From assembly GCF_006539185.1 (NCBI RefSeq), contig NZ_BJMN01000049.1:1-64000 (forward strand): DNA of 64,000 nucleotides, in the 5' to 3' direction. Numbering within the stretch: the first letter of the stretch is position 1; every line of letters starts with the position of its first letter. The notes beneath the pieces were generated by a model. The model was not told the DNA's origin and did no database searches. It saw only the letters and a program-made list of their open reading frames with translations. Origin of the DNA: Streptomyces gardneri (GTDB lineage Bacteria > Actinomycetota > Actinomycetes > Streptomycetales > Streptomycetaceae). The position numbers and the translations under genes are program-made. Positions 53,289 through 62,382 of the stretch are shown here, piece by piece.

Positions 53289-53562
53289 GGACAGACTCCA
53301 GGGCGGTGGGAACGGCGGAAGGACGGTTGCTGACGGGCTTCGACGCCGCTAATGCACGGGGAGAGTGGCCATACGGCCAGTCTAACGGGCTCCTGCAACT
53401 GGTTTTCGGCCATGTGGGTGTCATATGGCGTGATCGGAGCTTTCTCACATTCCCTTGCATTTCGCCTGAATTCCTCAAAAGGGGCGAGGGGGCGAAGATC
53501 AGCCGATACTCGGCGCAGGGCGGCGGCCACTGCCGCGGCAGTGACGCGGAGGGTGGTGGACC

Positions 53563-54453
53563 GTGCAGTTCGACGACGACGCCGACCTGGACACCTCGGA
53601 GGTCAAGGACGTCCGGAGCAGCCGCGTCCCCGGCGGCAGGGCGACGGTCGGCGGCGGCATCATCGGCCTCATCGCACTGGTCCTGGGCGTGATCTTCGGG
53701 GTCGGGCCCGAGCAGCTCGGGCTCTCCGACGGCGGCGACGCGCCGGTCGCGACCTCGTCCTCCGCGGCCCAGGTGGACCAGGCCTGCAAGAAGGGCTCGG
53801 ACGCGAACACCCGCGAGGACTGCCGGATCGTCGCCGTCGTCAACAGCCTCCAGGACTTCTGGCGGACCGAGTACGCGCGCCGGGGCGGGACCTACGGGAA
53901 CGCCGCCACGGTGATGTTCACCCAGCGGGTCGGCACCGCGTGCGGCTCGGCCACCTCGGCGGTCGGGCCCTTCTACTGCCCCGGGGACCGCCAGGTCTAT
54001 CTGGACCTGGGCTTCTTCGAGGAGCTGCGGACGAAGTTCGGGTCGAGCGGCGGGCCCTTCGCCCAGGCGTACGTGGTGGCGCACGAGTACGGCCATCACA
54101 TCCAGAACCTGATGGGGACCCTGGGCCGCGCCCAGGACGGGCGGACCGGCGCGAACTCCAACGCCGTCCGGGTCGAGCTCCAGGCCGACTGCTACGCCGG
54201 GGTGTGGGCACGGCACGCGACGTCCGCCCCCGACGACAGGACCGGCCGCCCGCTGCTGACCCGGCTCACGGACGCGGACATCCAGGACGGTCTCGACGCG
54301 GCGGCCGCGGTGGGCGATGACCGGATCCAGGAGAAGTTCCAGGGCCGGGTGACCCCGGAGAACTGGACGCACGGCTCGGCGGCGCAGCGGCAGCAGTGGT
54401 TCTACCAGGGCTACCGGACCGGCGACATGGCCCAGTGCAACACCTTCCGCTGA
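53563..54453 (+). CDS. YpfJ-family neutral zinc metallopeptidase
   Basis: The 296-aa protein has one transmembrane helix (about 29-50) and an outer domain with HEYGHH (H174, E175, H178) and a later Glu in RVELQADCYAGVW that completes the zinc site. Cysteines (C75, C87, C127, C139) may form disulphides. It is a YpfJ/KPN_02809-type zincin, substrate unknown. GTG 53563; GGAGGGTGG precedes it. Confidence 0.9.
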   Translation: MQFDDDADLDTSEVKDVRSSRVPGGRATVGGGIIGLIALVLGVIFGVGPEQLGLSDGGDAPVATSSSAAQVDQACKKGSDANTREDCRIVAVVNSLQDFWRTEYARRGGTYGNAATVMFTQRVGTACGSATSAVGPFYCPGDRQVYLDLGFFEELRTKFGSSGGPFAQAYVVAHEYGHHIQNLMGTLGRAQDGRTGANSNAVRVELQADCYAGVWARHATSAPDDRTGRPLLTRLTDADIQDGLDAAAAVGDDRIQEKFQGRVTPENWTHGSAAQRQQWFYQGYRTGDMAQCNTFR

Positions 54454-54521
54454 GTTGTCGGTGGTGGCTGCCAGACTGAGATCCAGGTCACATTCGGCTG
54501 AATCGAGAGGAAGTGATCGGG

Positions 54522-54923
54522 ATGGCTGAGGCACCCCACATCTGTCCGACGCTGACGTACGAGGACGCGAAGGGCGCGATCAAGCTGCTCACGGAGGGCT
54601 TCGGTTTCACGGCGAGCGCCGTGTACGAGGCCGAGGACGGGCTGGTCGCGCACGCGGAGCTGGCGTACGGGAACGGCATGGTGATGCTCGGCAGCAGGGG
54701 CACGGGCAGCGAGTTCGACAAGCTGATGGGCCGGGCGGGCCCGGTGGGCGTCTTCGTGCACGTGGACGACGTGGACGAGCACCACGCGCGGGCCGTCGCC
54801 CACGGCGCCGAGATCGTGATGCCGCCCACGGACCAGGAGTACGGCTCGCGGGACTACATGGCCCGGGACGCCGAGGGCAACATCTGGAGCTTCGGGACGT
54901 ACACGCCCGGCGCCGCGGAGTAG
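54522..54923 (+). CDS. VOC-family (glyoxalase-like) protein
   Basis: The 133-aa protein is a vicinal-oxygen-chelate superfamily protein with the repeated beta-alpha-beta-beta-beta unit (residues ~5-65, 70-125), including ICPTLTYEDAKGAIKLLTEGFGF and EYGSRDYMARDAEGNIWSFGTY. Metal-binding His/Glu are only partly evident, so activity is unknown. ATG 54522 is preferred because GTG 54513 lies too near the ribosome site. Confidence 0.85.
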   Translation: MAEAPHICPTLTYEDAKGAIKLLTEGFGFTASAVYEAEDGLVAHAELAYGNGMVMLGSRGTGSEFDKLMGRAGPVGVFVHVDDVDEHHARAVAHGAEIVMPPTDQEYGSRDYMARDAEGNIWSFGTYTPGAAE

Positions 54924-54949
54924 ACCGGGCGCCGGACGTCGGGCGTGGG

Positions 54950-56395
54950 TCAGGCGCCGCCGGTGTGGACCTGGAAGGCGGCCCTGCGGACCGCCTTGGA
55001 CAGGGCCGGGTCCGGGTGGGCGGCGGCCAGGGCGACCAGGACCTGGACGGTCCGGGGGTGGCCGACGGCCCTGACCTCGTCGAGCAGCGCGGGGACGGTT
55101 CCCTGGACGGCGGACTCGAGGTGGCGGACGAGCAGTTCGCTCTCGCCGTGGTCGGCGACGGCCGCCGCCGTGTCGACCCAGAGCCAGGTGGCCTCCTCGC
55201 GGGTGAGCACCTCCTGGGCGTCGTCGGGGTCGGCACCCTCGTACTCCGCGAGCCAGAGCAGCGCGTACGGACGCAGGGAGGGTTCGGCGACGGTGGCCCG
55301 GACCTCGGCCTCGGCGGGGGCTCCGACCACCCGGAGCGCCTCGAAGGCGAGCCCGCGCAGGAGGGCGTCCTCGCCCCTCGCGACGGCGAGGAGTTCGGCC
55401 ACCGCGCTGGAGAGCGTGCGGGCCGCGAGCCAGGCGCGGTACTCGGCGCGGGCCGGTCCCGGGGTGAGCCGGGCGCAGCCGCGGAGCATGTCCTCGGCGG
55501 ACTGCTCGATGTTGCCCGCGGGGCTCTGCGCGGCGACGCAGATCTGCTCCAGCTTGACCCAGACCGCCCAGTTGCCGAGCGGGGTCAGGGTGGCGTGCCC
55601 GGCGTCCGCGCCGGGGTCGAGGGTGAGCGCGCCGACGGCCGCGAGGCCCTCCAGGGCCCAGTCGAGGAGGGCGGGGAGCCCGTCCGTACCGGGGGACGCC
55701 TCGGGGGCGGTGCTCGCCGGGTCGGCGGTGGCGCTCGCCGGGTCGGCGCTCTGTTCGGCGACCGGGACCTCGCAGCGCTCCTCGCGCAGCTCCTCGACGC
55801 GCTGGCCGAGCAGATCGAGGAGAACCGGAACGAGCACCGGGCCCTGGGAGAGCTGGAGCAGGGAGAGCACCTGCGGGACGGCCTCGACGACCTCGGCGAC
55901 CGCGCTCGGCGCGACGCCCTCGGGGGCCGGGTGGACCAGGGACCAGGCGTCGAAGAGGGCGACCCAGCCGCGCAGGACGGCGGAGTCGTCCCGGTCCCAG
56001 GCGTGCAGCCGCCAGCCGGGGCGGGCGGTGTCGCCGTGGAGCTCGACGAGCCCCGCGAGCCGGGCGCGGTCCCAGCCGGCCCGGATCTGGCCGGGCGTCA
56101 GGTCCAGCGCGGCCGCGGCCCGTTCCTGGGCGGGGACGGCCTCGGGGCCGGTACGGAGGGCGGATTCGGGTCCGCGCTCGACGGCGGCCCAGCGGGCGAT
56201 CCGTACGGCGTCGGCGAGGACGTGCCGGGCCTGGCGGGCGAGTTCCGCGCGGGGCGGAGTGCCCTCGGGCGGCCGCGGCGCCGGCCGGGTGCGCCGGGTC
56301 GTCACGGCCCGTCGGGCGGTGGCCAGCGCCCGCGGGCGGACGAGTCGGAGTCTGGAGTTGCGCGCCAATGGTTCATCGGGCTTTCGAGACGTCAC
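54950..56395 (-). CDS. Conserved hypothetical, helical repeat-like
   Basis: The 481-aa protein has a basic N-terminus (about 1-45), Ala/Leu-rich helices (about 60-480) with HEAT-like repeat character, e.g. LLVRHLESAVQGTVPALLDEVRAVGHPRTVQVLVALAAAHP at the C-terminus. Third-position GC supports a real gene. No catalytic motif is seen. GTG 56395 (MTSRKPDEPLARN) is my choice; TTG 56431 adds 12 residues. Confidence 0.75.
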   Translation of the reverse strand: MTSRKPDEPLARNSRLRLVRPRALATARRAVTTRRTRPAPRPPEGTPPRAELARQARHVLADAVRIARWAAVERGPESALRTGPEAVPAQERAAAALDLTPGQIRAGWDRARLAGLVELHGDTARPGWRLHAWDRDDSAVLRGWVALFDAWSLVHPAPEGVAPSAVAEVVEAVPQVLSLLQLSQGPVLVPVLLDLLGQRVEELREERCEVPVAEQSADPASATADPASTAPEASPGTDGLPALLDWALEGLAAVGALTLDPGADAGHATLTPLGNWAVWVKLEQICVAAQSPAGNIEQSAEDMLRGCARLTPGPARAEYRAWLAARTLSSAVAELLAVARGEDALLRGLAFEALRVVGAPAEAEVRATVAEPSLRPYALLWLAEYEGADPDDAQEVLTREEATWLWVDTAAAVADHGESELLVRHLESAVQGTVPALLDEVRAVGHPRTVQVLVALAAAHPDPALSKAVRRAAFQVHTGGA

Positions 56396-56496
56396 GGGGG
56401 CAGTCTTCCCGCTGACGGCCCGAAAGCCCAATCGGAATCCGCAGCCCCGTCAGAACGGCCACCGGAGCGGCCGTCCGAGCGGGGGCGGGCGCGCCG

Positions 56497-57624
56497 TCAG
56501 AGCAGGGGGGTGAGGAAGCGGCGCAGGGCCTCCTCGTAGCGGACGGGGTCGGCGTTCCACATCGCCGCGTGCGGGGCGTGCCGGACCGTGTGCAGGGTGA
56601 CGCGGTCGGGGCGGCGGGCGGCGAGCTCGACGGACGGCTCCCAGGGGGCGATCGTGTCGTCGGGGCCGTGCAGGAGGAGGACGGGGACGCGCAGGGCGCC
56701 CGGTTCCGAGGCCGCCTGGAGCCGGTCCCCGTGCACCCCGGTCCGGCCCTGGGCCGCGCGGACGGCGAGCGGGAGCAGGAGGCCGGGGACATGGTGGGCC
56801 GCGGCGAGGCTGCGGAGGGTCGCCTCCCAGTCCAGGACCGGGGAGTCGAGGACGAGGCCGCTGATCCGGTCCCGTACGCCCGACTCCGCCGCGGCGCGCA
56901 GGGCCATCGCGGCGCCCGTCCCCCAGCCGTGCAGGACGACCTTCTCGGCGCCGCGGCGGACGGCGTACCGGATGGCGGCGTCGACGTCCCGCCACTCGGA
57001 GTCGCCGAGGTGGGCGAGACCGTCCGGGGAGGCGGGCGCCCCCTCGTCGCCGCGGTAGGTGGGGACGAGGACCGGGATCTTGCGCCGGTTGAAGAAGGGG
57101 ACGAGGTTCAGGGGGTGCTCGCGGGTGGTGCCGAGGCCGTGCAGCGCGATCACCCACGTGGTGCGCGGGCCGGCGACGAGCCAGCCGGGCAGGGGGCCGA
57201 GCTCGCCGGGGATCTCGACGTCCTCGTGGGCGAGCCCGAGGGCGCTGACCGGTGTGCCCCGGTGGAGCTGGGGGGTGAGGCGGACGCGGACGCCGGGTCC
57301 GAGGACGCCGAGCTCGACGCGTTCCAGGCGGCGGACGACGGTGTCGGCGCTGTGCGGGACGCGGTCGAGGACGGGGCCGAGGACGGCGTGCAGGCCGGGG
57401 GCCTCCATGCCGTACGTGCCGGGGCGCAGCGAGGCGAGGCTGCGGGTGAGGGTGATCCGTTCGGGTCCCGTGGCGTGCACGGTGAGTCTGGGGTCTCCCG
57501 GGAGTGGTCGTCCGGACGGCACCTTGAGGGCGACATCGCTGGCGTACCGGCCGGCCGCTACCGCGGCCGCGCCGACACCGATCAGGGTGGTGACGGCCGC
57601 TGCCGTCGCTGTAGCCGGGCGCAC
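56497..57624 (-). CDS. Alpha/beta-hydrolase-fold protein lacking the nucleophile Ser
   Basis: The 375-aa protein has an N-terminal hydrophobic segment (about 8-27) and an alpha/beta-hydrolase domain (about 150-375). The expected nucleophile elbow G-x-S-x-G reads G-W-G-T-G, with Gly235 (codon 56920-56922, GGG) where Ser should stand. The later Asp (HGPDDTIAPWE) and His (HAPHAAMW) are kept. It may be catalytically inactive or use another residue. GTG 57624 start; divergent from pitH2. Confidence 0.82.
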   Translation of the reverse strand: MRPATATAAAVTTLIGVGAAAVAAGRYASDVALKVPSGRPLPGDPRLTVHATGPERITLTRSLASLRPGTYGMEAPGLHAVLGPVLDRVPHSADTVVRRLERVELGVLGPGVRVRLTPQLHRGTPVSALGLAHEDVEIPGELGPLPGWLVAGPRTTWVIALHGLGTTREHPLNLVPFFNRRKIPVLVPTYRGDEGAPASPDGLAHLGDSEWRDVDAAIRYAVRRGAEKVVLHGWGTGAAMALRAAAESGVRDRISGLVLDSPVLDWEATLRSLAAAHHVPGLLLPLAVRAAQGRTGVHGDRLQAASEPGALRVPVLLLHGPDDTIAPWEPSVELAARRPDRVTLHTVRHAPHAAMWNADPVRYEEALRRFLTPLL

Positions 57625-58027
57625 GCTCCCAGTGTCGGCAGGTCAGGGGCGGCCTGCCACCGGGCGGACCCGACCGGGGGGCTGCCGCGTCCTTCCGGGG
57701 AGCCGTGGGCCGCCCCCGAGCCTCCGGCGGTCCCTCGGGCGAGTGACGTGGGTCTCCTCGGCGGGGTCCCCCGGTCGGATGGTCAGGTCCAGAGGGCGGA
57801 ACGGGGTGGTGAGGGGTGGACCGGGCTCGGGCACCGGTGCCCTGTGAAGGCCCGGATTACCCGGGGTCGCAGGGTGACCGCATCGTGGACACCCGCTCCG
57901 GAGGGGGGCTAAGCGGAATCTCTTGACACCGGATGGGGACACCACGTCGCCCGCCCCAGTTCACCTTCCGTTCACCCAGGTTGCTTACGTTCGTCGAGCC
58001 ACTGACGTCAAACGATTGCCTGGGTAA
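57625..58027 (+). other. 403-bp gap with PHO box upstream of pitH2
   Basis: The gap holds the PHO box (57959-57991) and a TTGACA hexamer at 57923-57928 whose -10 partner is not clear. 57640-57900 is GC-rich without a gene I can support. Confidence 0.5.
57959..57991 (+). promoter_or_regulatory. PHO box (PhoP direct repeats) for pitH2
   Basis: Two adjacent 11-bp direct-repeat units start with GTTCACC (57959-57969 and 57970-57980), followed by a degenerate third unit TTGCTTACGTT (57981-57991). This is the PhoP operator layout of Streptomyces, 37 nt before pitH2. Confidence 0.85.
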
Positions 58028-59296
58028 ATGGAACACATCACGCTGCTGCTCGCCATTGTGGTCGTGACAGCTCTCGTGTTCGATTTCACGAACGGTTTCC
58101 ACGACACCGCCAACGCGATGGCCACGACCATCTCGACCGGTGCACTGAAGCCCAAGACGGCGGTGGCCATGTCCGCCGTGCTGAACCTCGTCGGCGCGTT
58201 CCTGTCCGTGGAGGTCGCCAAGACGATCTCCGGCGGGATCATCAACGAAGAGGGCATTCGTACAGAAGTGATCTTCGCGGCGCTCGTGGGCGCCATCCTG
58301 TGGAACCTGCTGACCTGGCTCATGGGCCTGCCGTCCAGCTCCTCCCACGCACTCTTCGGCGGCCTCATCGGTGCCGCGGTCATGTCGGCCGGCTGGTCCG
58401 CGGTCAACGGCTCGACCATCGTCACCAAGGTCCTCATCCCGGCCGTCGCCGCGCCGCTCGTCGCCGGTCTCGCCGCGATGGCCGCCACGAAGCTGACGTA
58501 CAAGATCAAGGCCAACCCCGAGGCGAAGGCCACGGCCAAGGGCTACCGGGCCGGCCAGATCGCCTCCGCCGGTCTCGTCTCCCTCGCCCACGGCACCAAC
58601 GACGCCCAGAAGACGATGGGCATCATCACCCTCGCCCTCGTCACCCAGGGTGTCGTCGCCCCGGGCTCGAACCCCCCGCTGTGGGTCATCGTCTCCGCCG
58701 GTGTCGCCATCGCCGCCGGCACCTACCTCGGTGGCTGGCGCATCATCCGCACCATGGGCAAGGGCCTCACCGACCTCCAGCCGCAGCAGGGCTTCGCCGC
58801 CCAGACCAGCGCCGCGACGGTCATCCTGGCCTCCTCGCACCTCGGCTTCTCCCTCTCCACCACGCAGTCCTGCTCGGGTGCCGTGATGGGTGCCGGCCTC
58901 GGCCGCAAGGGCGGTGTCGTCCGCTGGTCGACCGCCACCCGGATGTTCGTCGCCTGGGGTCTGACCCTGCCCGCCGCCGGCCTCGTCGGCGCCGGCGCCG
59001 AGTTCCTCACCAAGCAGGGCCCCTGGGGCATCGCCGCCGTCGCCGTCCTGCTGGTCTCCGGCTCGGCCGTGATCTGGGCGCTCTCCCGCCGCAAGCCGGT
59101 CGACCACCACAACGTCACCGCCGACGACCTGGACGAGGAGCCCGCGGGTGTCGTGACCACCGCCATCGCGGCCGTCACCCCGCCGCCGGCCGCCGGTTCC
59201 GTCGCCGCCGTCGCGGACGAGGACCTCAAGACCACCATCCCGGCGCCGGTTCCCACGGACCCGGCCGCTCCCCCGGCCTCCGCCGCAGCGGTGTAA
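58028..59296 (+). CDS. pitH2: Low-affinity inorganic phosphate transporter PitH2
   Basis: The 422-aa membrane protein is a PiT-family phosphate:cation symporter with the two signature repeats FDFTNGFHDTANAMATTISTGAL (N-terminal) and LAHGTNDAQKTMGIITLAL (about 188-206), and ~10 helices. The C-terminus (about 365-422) is Ala/Pro-rich. It is pitH2 (SCO1845) by context and the PHO box upstream predicts PhoP control. A 73-aa membrane protein follows after 12 bp. Confidence 0.93.
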   Translation: MEHITLLLAIVVVTALVFDFTNGFHDTANAMATTISTGALKPKTAVAMSAVLNLVGAFLSVEVAKTISGGIINEEGIRTEVIFAALVGAILWNLLTWLMGLPSSSSHALFGGLIGAAVMSAGWSAVNGSTIVTKVLIPAVAAPLVAGLAAMAATKLTYKIKANPEAKATAKGYRAGQIASAGLVSLAHGTNDAQKTMGIITLALVTQGVVAPGSNPPLWVIVSAGVAIAAGTYLGGWRIIRTMGKGLTDLQPQQGFAAQTSAATVILASSHLGFSLSTTQSCSGAVMGAGLGRKGGVVRWSTATRMFVAWGLTLPAAGLVGAGAEFLTKQGPWGIAAVAVLLVSGSAVIWALSRRKPVDHHNVTADDLDEEPAGVVTTAIAAVTPPPAAGSVAAVADEDLKTTIPAPVPTDPAAPPASAAAV

Positions 59297-59308
59297 GGAA
59301 CGAACGAC

Positions 59309-59530
59309 ATGAAGATCGACTGGGCAGCTCTCGGCTCCGTCTTCGGGGTCAGCCTCGTGGCGACGGTCGCCCTCGTGGGCCTCTTCACCCTCGGGATCGT
59401 CGGCCTCGGCAAGCAGGAGGAGGCCGCCGCCAACGGGGGCTCCGCGACCCTGGCCCGCACCGGCGCCTACGCCTGCTTCGCGCTGTGCGCGGCGGCCGTG
59501 TCGTACGGCATCTACCTGATCGTCGTCTGA
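59309..59530 (+). CDS. Small two-helix membrane protein after pitH2
   Basis: The 73-aa protein has two hydrophobic helices (about 7-34 and 50-72; VSLVATVALVGLFTLGIVGLG and CFALCAAAVSYGIYLIVV). It is 12 bp downstream of pitH2 with AAGGAACGAACGAC before the ATG, so it is co-transcribed. It may be a small partner of the phosphate transporter; no other evidence. Confidence 0.8.
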   Translation: MKIDWAALGSVFGVSLVATVALVGLFTLGIVGLGKQEEAAANGGSATLARTGAYACFALCAAAVSYGIYLIVV

Positions 59531-59548
59531 CGGTCCCCTCTTCCACGG

Positions 59549-59590
59549 CGGCCGGGCGGTCCGTACCTTCGGGTGCGGGCCGCCCGGCCG
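59549..59590 (+). terminator. Terminator of the pitH2 transcript
   Basis: Fifteen-base arms (59549-59563 and 59576-59590, one T-G wobble) close a 12-base loop, 18 bp past the stop of the 73-aa gene. Confidence 0.8.
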
Positions 59591-59639
59591 TCGTGTTCGT
59601 GGCCTCCGCTCGTGGTCCGTGTTTGTGGTGCTTCGCACA

Positions 59640-59810
59640 GTGACCTGTCGCAGGTCAAGGGTGAGTTGACGGCTGTTCGCGGGCCGTGGTGGACTGCCGA
59701 GGCCATTACGGCGGCAGCAGAGGAAGTCCGGTGCGAATCCGGCGCGGTCCCGCCACTGTGACCGGATCCGAGAGGTCCGGGAGTCAGGAACTCTCGCCGC
59801 CGGTCACGTC
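59640..59810 (+). promoter_or_regulatory. Cobalamin riboswitch
   Basis: The region holds the conserved B12-box: GGAAGTCCGGTGCGAATCCG then CGGTCCCGCCACTGTGACC (59722-59763), followed by GGTCCGGGAGTCAGGAACTC. GTGACC (59640) can pair with GGTCAC (59802-59807) as closing stem. It lies ~40 nt before cobD and should repress it when cobalamin is plentiful. Confidence 0.93.
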
Positions 59811-59847
59811 GATCCAGGGCGCGGACCCTGAGTGAGGACATGCGCCC

Positions 59848-60810
59848 ATGCCCGGCCGCATCAGAGCCACACGTGTCTTCGCGTACGGCGCCGCCCTCGG
59901 GCTCGCCGTCGACCAGCTCGTCGGCGATCCCCGCCGCGGACATCCCGTCGCCGTCTTCGGCCGGGCCGCCGCCTCGGTCGAACAGCGCCTCCACCACGAC
60001 CACCGCGGCTGGGGCGCCCTGCACACCGCCGTCTGCGCCGGCTCCACCGCCGCCCTCGGCGCCCTCGCCGCCCGGGCCGTCCGCGACCGGCCGGCCGCCG
60101 CCGTCGCGCTGACCGCCGCCTCCGTCTGGGCCGTCGTCGGCGGTACGACGCTGGGGCGGGAGGCCCGCGCGATCGGCGGGGCGCTCGCCGTCGGGGACCT
60201 GGAGGTCGCCCGGGAGCGGCTGCCGCACCTGTGCGGGCGCGACCCGCAGTCCCTGGACGGTCCCGCGATGGCCCGCGCGGTCGTCGAGTCCGTCGCCGAG
60301 AACACCTCGGACGCCGTGGTCGGCGCCCTCTTCTGGGGCGCGGTCGCGGGCGTGCCGGGCCTCGTCGCCTTCCGGGCCGTCAACACCCTCGACGCGATGG
60401 TCGGCCACAAGTCGCCCCGTCACCGACGCTTCGGCTGGGCCTCGGCCCGCCTCGACGACGTGGCCGGCTGGCCCGGGGCCCGGCTGACGGCCGTCGCCGC
60501 GACGCTCGCCGGAGGGAATCCGCGCGGAGCCGTACGGGCCTGGCGGGCGGACGCGGACCGGCACCCGAGCCCCAACGCGGGCCCCGTCGAGGCCTCCTTC
60601 GCGGGCGCCCTCGGCGTACGGCTCGGGGGGACCCTCTCGTACGGCGGGCGGGTCGAGCACCGGCCCGTGCTCAACGGGGAAGGGCGGCCCGTCGAGGTCG
60701 CCGACATCGACCGGGCGGTCCGGCTCTCGCGCCGTGTGACCGCGCTGACCCTGGCCGCCTGCATCGGCGGCCGCATGATCATCGGTGCCGTGAAGCGGAG
60801 GAACGTATGA
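59848..60810 (+). CDS. cobD: Adenosylcobinamide-phosphate synthase CobD/CbiB
   Basis: CobD attaches the aminopropanol arm to adenosylcobyric acid in cobalamin synthesis. The 320-aa integral membrane protein has about 5 helices, the start ALGLAVDQLVGDPRRGHPV, the block ARAVVESVAENTSDAVVGALFWGAV, and the FRAVNTLDAMVGHK motif. It is led by the cobalamin riboswitch. Its stop overlaps cobQ (ATGA). Confidence 0.93.
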   Translation: MPGRIRATRVFAYGAALGLAVDQLVGDPRRGHPVAVFGRAAASVEQRLHHDHRGWGALHTAVCAGSTAALGALAARAVRDRPAAAVALTAASVWAVVGGTTLGREARAIGGALAVGDLEVARERLPHLCGRDPQSLDGPAMARAVVESVAENTSDAVVGALFWGAVAGVPGLVAFRAVNTLDAMVGHKSPRHRRFGWASARLDDVAGWPGARLTAVAATLAGGNPRGAVRAWRADADRHPSPNAGPVEASFAGALGVRLGGTLSYGGRVEHRPVLNGEGRPVEVADIDRAVRLSRRVTALTLAACIGGRMIIGAVKRRNV

Positions 60811-62315
60811 GGGGTGGGGGGCTGCTGGTCGCCGGGACCACGTCCGACGCCGGCAAGAGCGTCGTGACGGCCGGCATCTGCCGCTGGCTGGTCCGCAAGG
60901 GCCTGAAAGTGGCGCCGTTCAAGGGGCAGAACATGTCCCTCAACTCCTTCGTGACCCGCGAGGGCGCCGAGATCGGGCGGGCCCAGGCCATGCAGGCGCA
61001 GGCCGCCCGCGTCGAGCCGACCGCGCTGATGAACCCGGTGCTGCTCAAGCCGGGCAGCGACCGCTCCAGCCAGGTCGTCCTGATGGGCAAGCCGGTGGGC
61101 GAGCTCAGCGCCCGCGGCTACCACGGGGGGCGGCAGAAGGAACTCTTCGAGCCGGTCATGGCGTGCCTGGAGGAACTCCGGGGCATGTACGACGCCGTGA
61201 TCTGCGAGGGGGCGGGCAGTCCGGCCGAGATCAACCTGCGGCGCACGGACATCGTGAACATGGGCATCGCGCGGGCCGCGCGGCTGCCCGTCGTCGTGGT
61301 CGGCGACATCGACCGGGGCGGGGTCTTCGCCCAGTTCTTCGGGACGACGGCGCTGCTCTCGCCCGAGGACCAGGAGCTCGTCGCGGGGTACCTCGTGAAC
61401 AAGTTCCGCGGTGACGTGACCCTCCTTGAGCCCGGGCTCGACATGCTGCAGGGGCTGACCGGGCGGCGGACCTTCGGCGTCCTGCCGTACGCGCACGGGC
61501 TCGGCATCGACGAGGAGGACGGGCTCCGCGTCTCGCTGCGGGGCACCGTGCGCGAGTCCGTCGTCGCGCCGCCGGTCGGCGCGGACGTGCTGCGGGTCGC
61601 CGTGTGCGCCGTACCGCTCATGTCGAACTTCACCGACGTCGACGCGCTGGCCGCCGAGCCGGGCGTCGTCGTCCGGTTCGTGGACCGGCCGGAGGAGCTC
61701 GTCGACGCGGACCTCGTCGTCGTGCCGGGCACCCGGGGGACGGTGAAGGCGCTCGCGTGGCTGCGGGAGCGGGGCCTCGCGGACGAGCTGGCCCGGCGCG
61801 CGGCCGAGGGACGGCCGGTCCTCGGGATCTGCGGCGGCTTCCAGGCGCTGGGCGTGCAGATCGACGACGAGGTCGAGTCGAAGGCCGGGACCGTCGACGG
61901 ACTCGGGCTGCTGCCCGTACGGGTGCGGTTCGCGCGCGAGAAGACCCTGGCGCGGCCGGTCGGCGAGGCGCTCGGGGAGCGGGTCGAGGGGTACGAGATC
62001 CACCACGGCGTCGCTTCGGTGCTGGGCGGGGAGCCGTTCCTCGACGGGTGCCGGGTCGGCTCCGTGTGGGGCACGCACTGGCACGGCTCCCTGGAGAGCG
62101 ACGGCTTCCGGCGGGCGTTCCTGCGGGAGGTCGCGGCGGCGGCCGGGCGGCGGTTCGTGCCGGCCCCGGACACGTCGTTCGGCACGCTGCGGGAGGAGCA
62201 GCTGGACCGGCTCGGCGACCTGATCGAGGAGCACGCGGACACGGACGCGCTGCTGCGGCTGATCGAGGAGGGGGCCCCGGCGGGGCTGCCGTTCGTGCCG
62301 CCGGGTGCGCCGTGA
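60807..62315 (+). CDS. cobQ: Cobyric acid synthase CobQ
   Basis: CobQ amidates adenosylcobyrinic acid diamide at four positions with glutamine and ATP. The 502-aa protein has an N-terminal DTBS-like ATPase (GTTSDAGKSVV, residues ~10-20; KGQNMSLNSFVT) and a C-terminal glutaminase with Cys in LGICGGFQALG and His in the WGTHWHG region. ATG overlaps cobD by 4 bp. Confidence 0.95.
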   Translation: MRGGGLLVAGTTSDAGKSVVTAGICRWLVRKGLKVAPFKGQNMSLNSFVTREGAEIGRAQAMQAQAARVEPTALMNPVLLKPGSDRSSQVVLMGKPVGELSARGYHGGRQKELFEPVMACLEELRGMYDAVICEGAGSPAEINLRRTDIVNMGIARAARLPVVVVGDIDRGGVFAQFFGTTALLSPEDQELVAGYLVNKFRGDVTLLEPGLDMLQGLTGRRTFGVLPYAHGLGIDEEDGLRVSLRGTVRESVVAPPVGADVLRVAVCAVPLMSNFTDVDALAAEPGVVVRFVDRPEELVDADLVVVPGTRGTVKALAWLRERGLADELARRAAEGRPVLGICGGFQALGVQIDDEVESKAGTVDGLGLLPVRVRFAREKTLARPVGEALGERVEGYEIHHGVASVLGGEPFLDGCRVGSVWGTHWHGSLESDGFRRAFLREVAAAAGRRFVPAPDTSFGTLREEQLDRLGDLIEEHADTDALLRLIEEGAPAGLPFVPPGAP

Positions 62316-62382
62316 GCGGCGCCGCGGCCCGCCCACGAGCCTACGCACATCAGCCGATCGAACTTGAGGAAGGGACCACCCG

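Larger units (their letters stand above)
59531..59847 (+). other. 317-bp gap with terminator and cobalamin riboswitch
   Basis: It holds the terminator 59549-59590 that ends the pitH2 transcript and the cobalamin riboswitch 59640-59810 that leads cobD. The remainder is short linker. Confidence 0.6.

Noticed and set aside
54965..56539. Long plus-strand open frame opposite the helical hypothetical gene
   Set aside because: Gly/Arg/Glu-rich low-complexity translation typical of a shadow frame; the minus-strand product has normal composition.
57643..57945. 100-codon minus-strand frame in the gap before pitH2
   Set aside because: Pro/Arg-rich, no ribosome site, no family; the gap is promoter DNA with a PHO box.
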